From an uncultured Lachnospiraceae bacterium (GTDB lineage Bacteria; Bacillota; Clostridia; Lachnospirales; Lachnospiraceae), in contig CANRIG010000014.1 in the NCBI GenBank assembly GCA_947630595.1, positions 1 through 48,371 on the forward strand: a DNA stretch of 48,371 bases, written 5' to 3'. A program made the position numbers and the translations under genes. Positions 41,956 through 48,371 of the stretch are shown here, piece by piece (positions within the stretch are counted from its first letter, which is position 1; every line of letters begins with the position of its first letter). The notes beneath the pieces were generated by a model. The model was not told where the DNA came from and searched no databases. It saw nothing but the letters and a program-made list of their open reading frames with translations.

Positions 41956-43359
41956 TTATTTTACCGGCGTCACGTACTGTCCGTAGCCGACTGCATCCTC
42001 TTTGTAAACGCCGTCCTCCGCCACAACTTTGCCGCGGATGATCGTGCACACCGGAGCGCCCTTGCCCTCCAGGCCGTCGAAGCAGGATACGTGGCCCTTC
42101 GTGAACAGCTTCTCCTGCTCGCATTTCCACGCCTTGTCCGGGTCGACGATGACGATGTCGCCATCAAAGCCGAGCTCAAACGCGCCCTTGCGCCCGTAGA
42201 GTCCGAACACCTTCGCCGGATTGTAGTCCATGACCTTCGCGATCAGCGTCGGGCTCAGGCCTTTCTTATGCACCACCATGTCGAACATCATCGGCAGGAA
42301 GAACTGGATCGAGTTGAGGCCGCCCCATGCGTGCCAGATATCTTTTGTGGCATTATCCTTCTCCTCGTCCGCCGCCGGGGAATGGTCGCTTCCCACACAG
42401 GACAGCGTGCCGTCAAGCACATAGTCCCAGAGCTTTTCCATATCCTCTTTGGTGCGCATCGGCGGCGTGCATTTCGCCGGAGCGCCCTTTTCAAACACAA
42501 AGTCCTCGGTGAAGCCAAGGTAATGCGGGCAGGTCTCCGCCGTGACCGGCAGACCCTCGTGAATCGCGTCCTTCACCACCTGCGCTACCATCGGATGGCT
42601 GACGTGGCAGATATGTACGCGGCCGCCGGTCGCCCGCGCCATGTCGATGACGTTCTTGGTCGCCACATACTCGGTCCACACGTCGTGCGCGTCGAGGAAA
42701 TCGCGAATCTTTTCTTCATTGGTACGGCCCTCTTTCGCCTTGGCCTCTCTCTCCCGCTCGCGCACCTGGCCGAACTCCTCGCAGTGGAAGCCGCACAGCG
42801 CGCCGTAAGGCTTCAGAACCTCCAGGGCCTTGCGGACATTGCCCATGTTGACGGTCGGGAACAGATTGCCGTTGGGGCAGGTAAAGCCCTTAAATGCGGC
42901 CACGCCGCACTTGTGCAGATCGACCAGATCGTTTATATTATTCTTGACGGAATCCGGCTGGTCGTCGTAGTCGCCCACGATGCCGCCCCACAGCGCGAAA
43001 TCAACATAGGAATGCTTGCTGATCAGGCCCAGCTTCATGTCGAAGATTTCCTTGTTCATCAGCGACGGGTCGTTGTTCAGCGGCATGTCGATCAGGCAGG
43101 TGCAGCCCGCCGCCACCGCCGCGCGGGAACCGGTCGCGAAATCCTCGCGGTACTCAAAACCTGGCTCGTTCAGATGCGCGTGGCAGTCGATGATGCCCGG
43201 ATACACGTATCCGCCCTTAGCGTCGATGACCTCTTTGGCCTCCGCCTCCGCGCCCGGCAGCAGGAACGCCGCATATTTGCCGTCCGTGATGGCGATATCG
43301 GCCTCATAGATGCGGTCGGGGGTCACCAGTTTTCCGTTGCGAATCAATAAGTCATACAT
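41956..43359 (-). CDS. allB: Allantoinase
   Basis: 467 residues. Ligands are His60 and His62 (DCHAHLNEPG), carboxylated Lys157 (AFKGFT), His192 (FHCEEF), His252 (CHVSHP) and Asp325 (GSDHSP). CLIDMPLNNDPSL, TPPMRTKEDMEKLW and EKLFTKGHVSCFDGLEGKG are as in AllB. It opens the hydantoin ring of allantoin to give allantoate. AGGAGGG precedes the ATG; an NCS1 permease follows on the same transcript. This copy is closer to the classic AllB than the one at 25917-27290. Confidence 0.93.
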   Translation of the reverse strand: MYDLLIRNGKLVTPDRIYEADIAITDGKYAAFLLPGAEAEAKEVIDAKGGYVYPGIIDCHAHLNEPGFEYREDFATGSRAAVAAGCTCLIDMPLNNDPSLMNKEIFDMKLGLISKHSYVDFALWGGIVGDYDDQPDSVKNNINDLVDLHKCGVAAFKGFTCPNGNLFPTVNMGNVRKALEVLKPYGALCGFHCEEFGQVREREREAKAKEGRTNEEKIRDFLDAHDVWTEYVATKNVIDMARATGGRVHICHVSHPMVAQVVKDAIHEGLPVTAETCPHYLGFTEDFVFEKGAPAKCTPPMRTKEDMEKLWDYVLDGTLSCVGSDHSPAADEEKDNATKDIWHAWGGLNSIQFFLPMMFDMVVHKKGLSPTLIAKVMDYNPAKVFGLYGRKGAFELGFDGDIVIVDPDKAWKCEQEKLFTKGHVSCFDGLEGKGAPVCTIIRGKVVAEDGVYKEDAVGYGQYVTPVK

Positions 43360-43547
43360 TTTGTTTCCCTCCTTTAAATGATTTGTAGTAATATATAAAT
43401 TTTATTGCTACCATGATGTTGGGGACAGGTAATGCCATACGGGAACAAGTGATGCCATACGGATTGTTCCGTGCTTCACACCTTCGCAATCCTGCCCAAC
43501 ATTCGGAATGCATGGGGCCCCTGCCCTATTTCTTCCTCAGGTCCGGG

Positions 43548-43615
43548 CGGGTCGTTCCGTCATAAAACCGCTCCTGCGTGGGCGCATTGTGGTTTATGAC
43601 TTTTGCCCCCGGCAT
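43548..43615 (-). repeat. Dispersed palindromic element, copy 2
   Basis: Inverted copy of the element at 37997-38063. The core, 43559-43600, reads GTCATAAAACC ... GGTTTATGAC and pairs with itself. About 35 of 42 core positions agree with the reverse complement of copy 1. It sits between allB and allH, directly upstream of the allH ribosome-binding site. Confidence 0.75.
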
Positions 43616-43648
43616 CTCTGCTATATAGTTAATTAAGGAGTTATTGTT

Positions 43649-44752
43649 ATGAATCATCAAAACCAGTTTTCTGCAGCCTGCACGATCCGCCGCGCGTCGG
43701 AATACGCGCTGTCCCTGCTGCGGACGCATACGCGCGGAACAATACATTCCGTCTACCGGAAGACAGTCAACCTGCTGCTGGAGGAGCCGTGCGGCGCAGG
43801 CTTTGGGTCTGTATCACCCCAAAAGTCACATACTGTACTGGTGGCCCTGCAGGCCGCGGCGTCGCCGCTGTCCCCGGTCAGCCTGATCACCGGGCTGGGC
43901 GCAGAACAGATGGCTTCGCTCCCGCTCGCGCCGGGCATGGCCGTGTCGGTGTGTCAGGATTCCATCCTCGCAGCCTCCGGGTGCCGGTTTTTACTGAATG
44001 TATCCCATCCGGCCAGGCTGCTGCTGGACGCTGCGCTGCCGGAACCGGAGCTGCAGCTGCTGGAGCGGCGCATCGCGGAGGCGCTTTCCCTGCGCGACGC
44101 CGGCAGCTTTGAGCTGCTGTTTCATGCGCCGGAGCGCGCGGCGGAAATTCCGTTTCTGGCCGTCGCCGGAAAACGTCTTGCGGAAGCTGCGGAGGCGCTG
44201 CGGAGTGCTTCCCGCATCAAAACGGCGGAGGCTGCGCAGGGCGGTTCTCCTGAACATATACCGGAAGCTGCGCAAAGCGGTTCTCCTGAATATACATCGG
44301 AAGCCGCGCAGGGCGGTTCTCCCAAACATATATCGGAAGCCGCGCAGGGCGGTTCTCCCGTGCGCACAGTGAAAAATCCGGAAAACAGGTACTTTGCAGA
44401 GGCGGCGTCCTCCCTCGTCCGCCTTGTTGGGCTCGGGCTCGGCCTCACGCCCGGCGGGGACGATTTCCTCTGCGGCGTCCTCGCCGGCCTGATTCTCTGC
44501 GGCCGGCGGCAGCATCCGTTTGCGCTTTTACTCGCGGACGAAATCGCCGCTCACTTAAATGACACCAATAAAATCAGCGCAGCATTTCTTGCCTGCTCCC
44601 TGGAAAACCAGTTCAGCCAGGCAGTCAATGAACTGCGCCTTTGCCATTCGGCCGCAAAAATCCTGCGTATCTTTTGCGAAATCGGACATTCGTCCGGAAC
44701 CGATACGCTGTGCGGCATTTACTATGCAATTCAGCTGCGGACTCTGCTTTGA
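43649..44752 (+). CDS. allH: DUF2877 protein, third subunit of oxamate carbamoyltransferase
   Basis: 367 residues. The DUF2877/YlbF motifs are GLGLTPGGDDFLCGVLAGLILCG, FLACSLENQFSQAVNEL and EIGHSSGTDTLCGIYYAIQL. With FdrA (AllF) and the DUF1116 protein (AllG) it makes up the E. coli enzyme that splits oxalurate. E. coli YlbF is about 270 residues. Here residues 194-241 are four 12-aa repeats such as EAAQGGSPEHIP, an insertion placed before the TPGGDD motif; the N-terminal part is also longer. It is transcribed opposite to the other all genes. AAGGAG precedes the ATG. Confidence 0.88.
   Translation: MNHQNQFSAACTIRRASEYALSLLRTHTRGTIHSVYRKTVNLLLEEPCGAGFGSVSPQKSHTVLVALQAAASPLSPVSLITGLGAEQMASLPLAPGMAVSVCQDSILAASGCRFLLNVSHPARLLLDAALPEPELQLLERRIAEALSLRDAGSFELLFHAPERAAEIPFLAVAGKRLAEAAEALRSASRIKTAEAAQGGSPEHIPEAAQSGSPEYTSEAAQGGSPKHISEAAQGGSPVRTVKNPENRYFAEAASSLVRLVGLGLGLTPGGDDFLCGVLAGLILCGRRQHPFALLLADEIAAHLNDTNKISAAFLACSLENQFSQAVNELRLCHSAAKILRIFCEIGHSSGTDTLCGIYYAIQLRTLL
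44228..44371. repeat. 36-bp tandem repeat, 4 copies, in allH
   Basis: Units 44228-44263, 44264-44299, 44300-44335 and 44336-44371 encode EAAQ(G/S)GSP plus four variable residues. Inserted in frame. Confidence 0.92.
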
Positions 44753-44834
44753 CCACAGCTTCCCCCACACATTACTGTTCATGCATCTCCTTTTTTGCAG
44801 CAGCCTCCATATATAATGAAGGCTCTGCGAATTG

Positions 44835-44972
44835 TTCCGTGCCATGCACGCCCGTCAAAAGCCTGGCGGGCATTCTGTGCCATGCACGTCTGTCAGAGGC
44901 CCGGCAGACATTCATGCCGTGCACGTCCGTCAGAGACCCCGCGGGCATTCTGTGCCGTGCACGCCGTCTGTC
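44835..44972. repeat. 38-bp tandem repeat with covarying hairpin, about 3.6 copies
   Basis: Units at 44835, 44873, 44911 (37 bp) and 44948 (partial). Each contains GTGC-CAT-GCAC and a second stem with a 12-nt loop: GCCCG/CGGGC in unit 1, GTCTG/CAGAC in unit 2, GTCCG/CGGGC in unit 3. Changes on one arm are matched on the other. It lies between the convergent allH and citrate synthase genes. Confidence 0.85.
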
Positions 44973-46340
44973 TTACCTGCTTTCCAGTTCCACATACGGT
45001 CTGTGGTGCCCTACATATTTATACGCAGGGCGGACAATCTTGCCCTCGTTTACCAGCTCTTCAATGCGGTGCGCGCTCCAGCCGGCAATCCTTGAAATCG
45101 CGAAAATCGGCGTGTACATCTGCCGCGGAATCCCCAGCATCGAATACACAAGTCCGCTGTAAAAGTCGACATTGCAGCAAATCGGCTTGTGCAGGTTTTT
45201 GGTGCTGGTCAGAATATCGGAAGCGATGCGCTCCACCTTTTCATAGAGCTCGAATTCTTCGGTGCGCTCCTTTTCCTCGGAGAGCGATCTTGCATATTCT
45301 TTCAGAATCACCGCGCGGGGATCCGACAAGGTGTACACCGCGTGTCCCATGCCGTAGATCAGGCCGGTGCCGTCAAACGCTTCCTTATTGATGATCTTGG
45401 TCAGGTAAGCGCGAATCGCATTGTCATCGCCCCAGTTGTGCACGTGCGCCTTGATGTCCTCAAACATCTGCTCCACCTTGAGGTTGGCGCCGCCGTGCCT
45501 CGGGCCCTTGAGTGAACCGAGCGAAGCGGCGATCGCGGAATACGTGTCCGTGCCCGTGGAGGATACGACGTGCGTCGTGAAAGTGGAGTTGTTGCCGCCG
45601 CCGTGCTCCGCGTGAATCACCAGCGCGATGTCGAGCACCCGCGCCTCCAGCTCCGTGTATTTGCCGTCCGTGCGCAGAATCCGCAGAATGTTTTCCGCCG
45701 TCGAAAGCTCCGGCTTCGGGTAGCGGATCACCAGACTCTTATCATTGTGGTAATGCTGATACGAATGATACGCGTAAACCGAGATCAGCGGGAACGTCGC
45801 GATCAGCGTCAGGCACTGCTTGAGGACGTTAGGAATGCTGATATCGTCAGGGTTCTCATCGTAGGAATAGAGCGTCAGCACGCTCCGCTGCAGCGCGTTC
45901 ATGATGTCCATGCTCGGTGCTTTCATGATGACGTCGCGCACAAATTTGTTGGGCAGCTCCCGGTACTGACCCAGTATGTCAATAAACGAATCCAGCTGCT
46001 GCCGGTTGGGCAGCGCTCCGAATAAAAGCAGATAAGTAATCTCCTCGTAGTTGAATTTGCGGTCCGCAAATCCGTTTTTCAAATCCATAATATTGTAGCC
46101 CTGATAGTAGAGCTGGCCTTCCATGGGAATCTTCTCCCCCGCCGTCGTGTCGAAGGCGACGACGTCGGAAATCTCCGTCAGGCCGGTGAGCACGCCCTTG
46201 CCGTCGGACTCACGCAGCCCGCGTTTTACATCATATTCCTGATACAGGCTTAAATCCAGAGCGCCTGATATCATGCAGTACTTTACAAGCTCGGATAACC
46301 GGATGTCCCGAATCATCCTGGACTCATCACTGCTTACCAT
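44973..46340 (-). CDS. gltA: Citrate synthase
   Basis: 455 residues from the ATG at 46340, which follows AGGAGG by 8 nt; the frame opens two codons earlier at a TTG. Catalytic residues are visible: His in VIHAEHGGGNNSTFT, His in IYGMGHAVYTLSDPRAVIL and Asp in CCNVDFYSGLVYSMLG. SLGSLKGPRHGGANLKVEQMF is typical. It condenses oxaloacetate and acetyl-CoA. The N-terminal 60 residues are longer than in short bacterial forms and match the Clostridia type. No aconitase or isocitrate dehydrogenase is adjacent. Confidence 0.95.
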   Translation of the reverse strand: MVSSDESRMIRDIRLSELVKYCMISGALDLSLYQEYDVKRGLRESDGKGVLTGLTEISDVVAFDTTAGEKIPMEGQLYYQGYNIMDLKNGFADRKFNYEEITYLLLFGALPNRQQLDSFIDILGQYRELPNKFVRDVIMKAPSMDIMNALQRSVLTLYSYDENPDDISIPNVLKQCLTLIATFPLISVYAYHSYQHYHNDKSLVIRYPKPELSTAENILRILRTDGKYTELEARVLDIALVIHAEHGGGNNSTFTTHVVSSTGTDTYSAIAASLGSLKGPRHGGANLKVEQMFEDIKAHVHNWGDDNAIRAYLTKIINKEAFDGTGLIYGMGHAVYTLSDPRAVILKEYARSLSEEKERTEEFELYEKVERIASDILTSTKNLHKPICCNVDFYSGLVYSMLGIPRQMYTPIFAISRIAGWSAHRIEELVNEGKIVRPAYKYVGHHRPYVELESR

Positions 46341-46441
46341 ATGCAACTCCTCCTTTTCTCTCTGACCACGGCCGGCGCGGCTGCTGCCTGCCCGGGCGGC
46401 GCTTTCCGGCGGTGCGGTACGCCAGAGCTTCTTATGTGAAT

Positions 46442-46487
46442 AAAAGCGGGCGGCGTATTCCTCCTCTGGACTGCGTCGTCCGCTTTT
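46442..46487 (-). terminator. Terminator after the zinc-ribbon gene
   Basis: AAAAGCGGACGACG pairs with CGCCGCCCGCTTTT with two mismatches on the minus strand, ending in TTTTATT. Confidence 0.65.
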
Positions 46488-46490
46488 GTG

Positions 46491-47372
46491 TCAGTTTAGT
46501 ATTATAATATCCGCCGTTCCGTCGTCCGGCTGCGTATCCTGATCCGGCGATTCTTCGGGCGGTATTTTCTGATCTGCAGGCTGCGCCTCCTGATTTACGG
46601 CAGGCGGCTGTCCGCCGATGCGGTCCCGCGTGCTGCGGTCGGAACTTCTCAACCCGACCCAGAAAATACCGAATGCAAGCAGAGCTGCCAGAGATACCAC
46701 GATGACACCGATCAATACGCACTGTGCCGAAGTAAATCTCCGCTCGTCCTCATCCGCGCCCATTCGCTCCCACGATTGCCCCCAGCCGTCGTCCACACGA
46801 TACGGACGGGGATTTTGCTGCGGCCTGACCGGATTCTGATTCAACATCGGCTGCTGTGTATGTTGACTGCAGTTCGGCATCGGCTGCTGTGCACGCTGTC
46901 TGCGGTCGCCGTCTTCCGGCTCTGTCAGGCGGGGATTCCGCCGCTGGCCGGGTTGGGAAACAGATTGTGACTGGCTACTATTCGACGCCGACTGCTGTAC
47001 ACGCTGCCTGCGGCTGCTGTCTTCCGGCTCTGCCAGGCGGAAATTTCGCCGCTGGCCGGGCTGGGAAACCATTTGCGGCTGACTGCGATTCGACATTGGC
47101 TGTTGTACACGCTGTCTGCGGCCGCCGTCTTCCGGCTCTGTCAAGCGGGAATTTCGCCTCTGGCCGGGTTGGGAAACTGTTTGCGGCTGGCCGTAATTCT
47201 GGTTTTGTCCCTGGCCGCGGTTCACACGGGGAATGCTGTGCCCCGGATGATACGGCGGGCGGATGTCTGTCTGCTGCTGCCGTAACGGCTGCTGCATCCC
47301 GCAGTTATCGCAGGAACGACTGCCCGGAATGAGGGGCGCGCCGCAGCGTTCGCAATACCGGATGTCACTCAT
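46491..47372 (-). CDS. Membrane-anchored zinc-ribbon protein with 36-residue repeats
   Basis: 293 residues. The N-terminus is a zinc ribbon (Cys7, Cys10, Cys21, Cys24 in YCERCGAPLIPGSRSCDNCG). Residues 30-200 are low in complexity, rich in Gln, Pro and Arg, and include three 36-residue repeats around SQPGQRRNxRLTEPEDGGR. One TM helix (about 218-240, CVLIGVIVVSLAALLAFGIFW) follows, then an acidic, Pro/Gln-rich outer tail. Proteins with a cytoplasmic zinc ribbon and one TM are common in Clostridia and of unknown function. Its ATG overlaps the ArsR stop by 8 bp, so the two are made together. Confidence 0.8.
   Translation of the reverse strand: MSDIRYCERCGAPLIPGSRSCDNCGMQQPLRQQQTDIRPPYHPGHSIPRVNRGQGQNQNYGQPQTVSQPGQRRNSRLTEPEDGGRRQRVQQPMSNRSQPQMVSQPGQRRNFRLAEPEDSSRRQRVQQSASNSSQSQSVSQPGQRRNPRLTEPEDGDRRQRAQQPMPNCSQHTQQPMLNQNPVRPQQNPRPYRVDDGWGQSWERMGADEDERRFTSAQCVLIGVIVVSLAALLAFGIFWVGLRSSDRSTRDRIGGQPPAVNQEAQPADQKIPPEESPDQDTQPDDGTADIIILN
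46882..47193. repeat. 108-bp tandem repeat, about 3 copies, in the zinc-ribbon gene
   Basis: Units 46882-46989, 46990-47097 and 47098-47193 encode the 36-residue repeats; the 108-bp period is strict between the first two. Confidence 0.92.
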
Positions 47373-48072
47373 TGCTCCCGCCCCATTTCATCACATAAGC
47401 GCTGATTGCCGCCAGCTTTTCGCTGTTCGTCCTGTAATAAGACCATTTCCCCTGCTTTCTGCAGTGCACAAGATCATGTTCCACCAGCACCCTCATGTGG
47501 TGCGATAAAGTAGACTGTACAATAGGAAGAGACTGCAGCAAATCTCCGGCGCATTTTTCGCCTTCCAGCAAAAGCGTCAAAATCTGCATCCGGCTCTCGT
47601 CCCCGAGCGCCCGCAGCGCCTCCGCCATCTCAGCCTCAGAGAGGTCTGTCAGCTTTGTTTTCCCTGTGCCGGAAATTTCAGCCGTTTTTATCTTTCTTTC
47701 CCCGGAAGCCTTCGCTGCTTCTGTCTTGTTTTTGCTGAAAATCTCCGCTGTTTCTGCTTTCCTTTCGCTGAAAACTTCTGCTGTTTTTGCCTTTCTTTCG
47801 CTGGAAACCTCCGCTGTTTTTGCCTTTCTTTCGCTGGAAACCTCCGCTGTTTTTGCTTTCCTTTCGCTGAGAATCTCCGCTGTCTTTGACTTTTCAGCTT
47901 CAAAGGACATTCTTTTCTTTTTGTCTTCCTGCGTCCTCTTTTCTTTTTTCGGCGGTTTTTCTGGTTTCTGTGCTTTCTCTGATTTCAGCGTCTTCTCTGC
48001 TTTCAGCAGTTTCTCTTCTTTCCCCTTATTTTTACCTTTTTTTTGTTTCTCCTGTTTTTTCTTCTTCCCCAT
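47365..48072 (-). CDS. ArsR-family regulator with a long Lys-rich repetitive N-terminus
   Basis: 235 residues from the ATG at 48072; a TTG at 48093 would add seven. The last 90 residues are an ArsR winged helix: LSEAEMAEALRALGDESRMQILTLLLEGEKCAGDLLQSLP, then STLSHHMRVLVEHDLVHCRKQGKWSYYRTN. ArsR proteins are usually 90-120 residues. Here about 140 residues precede the domain: a very Lys-rich stretch (MGKKKKQEKQKKGKNKGKEE), then seven or so 11-residue repeats like KTAEVSSERKA. The composition recalls histone H1-like bacterial tails and may give non-specific DNA binding or a coiled coil. The metal-site Cys pattern of ArsR/SmtB is not obvious (single Cys in GEKCAGD), so the signal is unknown. Confidence 0.87.
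   Translation of the reverse strand: MGKKKKQEKQKKGKNKGKEEKLLKAEKTLKSEKAQKPEKPPKKEKRTQEDKKKRMSFEAEKSKTAEILSERKAKTAEVSSERKAKTAEVSSERKAKTAEVFSERKAETAEIFSKNKTEAAKASGERKIKTAEISGTGKTKLTDLSEAEMAEALRALGDESRMQILTLLLEGEKCAGDLLQSLPIVQSTLSHHMRVLVEHDLVHCRKQGKWSYYRTNSEKLAAISAYVMKWGGSNE
47660..47890. repeat. 33-bp tandem repeat, about 7 copies, in the ArsR gene
   Basis: Units of 33 bp encode KTAEVSSERKA-like 11-mers; the central three are almost identical and outer ones diverge. Confidence 0.9.
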
Positions 48073-48130
48073 GCCGCACCTGCCACCCTTCAAGGTATGC
48101 CCGCACTAAAAAAACAATGAATATTTTGTA

Positions 48131-48159
48131 ATTATAGCATAATATTCCACCCACGTAAA
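48131..48159 (-). promoter_or_regulatory. Promoter of the arsR/zinc-ribbon operon
   Basis: TTTACG (48159-48154), 17-bp spacer, TATAAT (48136-48131) on the minus strand, 58 bp before the ATG. Confidence 0.7.
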
Positions 48160-48172
48160 GAGTTGGATGATT

Positions 48173-48220
48173 TTTATAAACGTTTTTATAAACATTTTGA
48201 TTTTTATTGGCATTTATAAA
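48173..48220. repeat. Three TTTATAAA palindromes upstream of the arsR promoter
   Basis: TTTATAAA at 48173-48180, 48185-48192 and 48213-48220, inside an AT-rich tract just upstream of the -35 box. Either an UP-element-like region or binding sites, possibly for the ArsR protein itself. Confidence 0.45.
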
Positions 48221-48319
48221 GCGAATTTTACTATGATCCCCTTTGACTCTGTGCCTCCAGTCAGGCCTGCAGCCGGCTTAAGTACTTCTTTCTGTCCTGA
48301 GTTTTACAGTTTCGATGTC

Positions 48320-48362
48320 AAAAAATCCCTGCAATGCCCATAAATAAAGGCCTGCAGGGATT
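48320..48362 (-). terminator. Terminator of a gene beyond the right edge
   Basis: AATCCCTGCA and TGCAGGGATT form a perfect 10-bp stem; on the minus strand the hairpin is followed by TTTT. It would end a leftward transcript that enters from outside the window. Between 48220 and 48320 I see no gene. Confidence 0.7.
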
Positions 48363-48371
48363 CGCCTTTAT

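Noticed and set aside
43526-43747. Small minus-strand gene upstream of allH
   Set aside because: It consists of the palindromic element and the antisense start of allH; no ribosome-binding site.
44835-44972. CRISPR array or plain terminator
   Set aside because: Units are contiguous 38-mers without spacers, and no T-run follows the hairpins.
14857-47890. Diversity-generating retroelement as cause of the repeats
   Set aside because: No reverse transcriptase, template repeat or adenine-biased variable region is visible in the window; the variation is in repeat number and drift, not targeted substitution.

Overview
The window reads as a gut-type, moderately GC-rich, low-complexity-prone Firmicute, most likely a Lachnospiraceae (Clostridia) relative. 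The reasons are strong AGGAGG ribosome-binding sites, the MutS2, YhaM and RlmD set, a split transketolase, and many carbohydrate ABC transporter and AraC modules. This placement is inferred from gene content and style only.

Layout. 1-600 holds the start of a YhcG/DUF1016 nuclease gene that runs off the left edge, and a broken AlbA_2-type fragment. 600-8132 is housekeeping: rlmD, yhaM, mutS2, an atypical OmpR-type response regulator, and a two-gene transketolase. 8293-13340 is an FtsX-like exporter pair, an ATPase and a permease with a coiled coil of over 600 residues. 13629-14648 is an Rpn-family nuclease/transposase. 14857-24396 is a glycoside-utilisation locus: GH36 and GH4 glycosidases, a DUF624 protein, two ABC permeases, a binding protein and a divergent AraC regulator, with a perfect 11-5-11 dyad in the divergent promoter region.

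24516-44752 is a complete anaerobic allantoin-degradation island. A run of eleven co-directional genes (39022 down to 24516) encodes ureidoglycine aminohydrolase (AllE), ureidoglycolate dehydrogenase (AllD), a natural fusion of FdrA (AllF) with a DUF1116 protein (AllG), carbamate kinase, an LctP-type carrier, a two-TM peptide, allantoate amidohydrolase (AllC), a hybrid XRE-GntR-FCD regulator, a DAACS carrier, an allantoinase-like hydrolase and an NCS1 permease. A second allantoinase/NCS1 pair follows upstream, and the third oxamate-carbamoyltransferase component (AllH, DUF2877) lies on the opposite strand. Together these would take up allantoin, convert it through allantoate, ureidoglycine, ureidoglycolate and oxalurate to oxamate plus carbamoyl phosphate, and make ATP with carbamate kinase. 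The main promoter (TTGAAA-17-GATAAT) carries a palindrome, GTGGTTGACCAC, of the type bound by FCD-class GntR proteins.

44973-48072 contains citrate synthase, a membrane zinc-ribbon protein and an ArsR regulator with a very long Lys-rich repetitive N-terminus.

The most unusual property is that short tandem repeats are scattered through this window. Six lie in frame inside genes, with periods of 39, 81, 27, 36, 108 and 33 bp: three in the GH36 enzyme and one each in AllH, the zinc-ribbon protein and the ArsR protein. Four lie in or at gene ends, with periods of 22, about 33, 38 and 38 bp. Some of the intergenic arrays contain hairpins, and one shows compensatory base changes. A separate palindromic element of about 68 bp occurs twice in inverted orientation around the allantoin genes.
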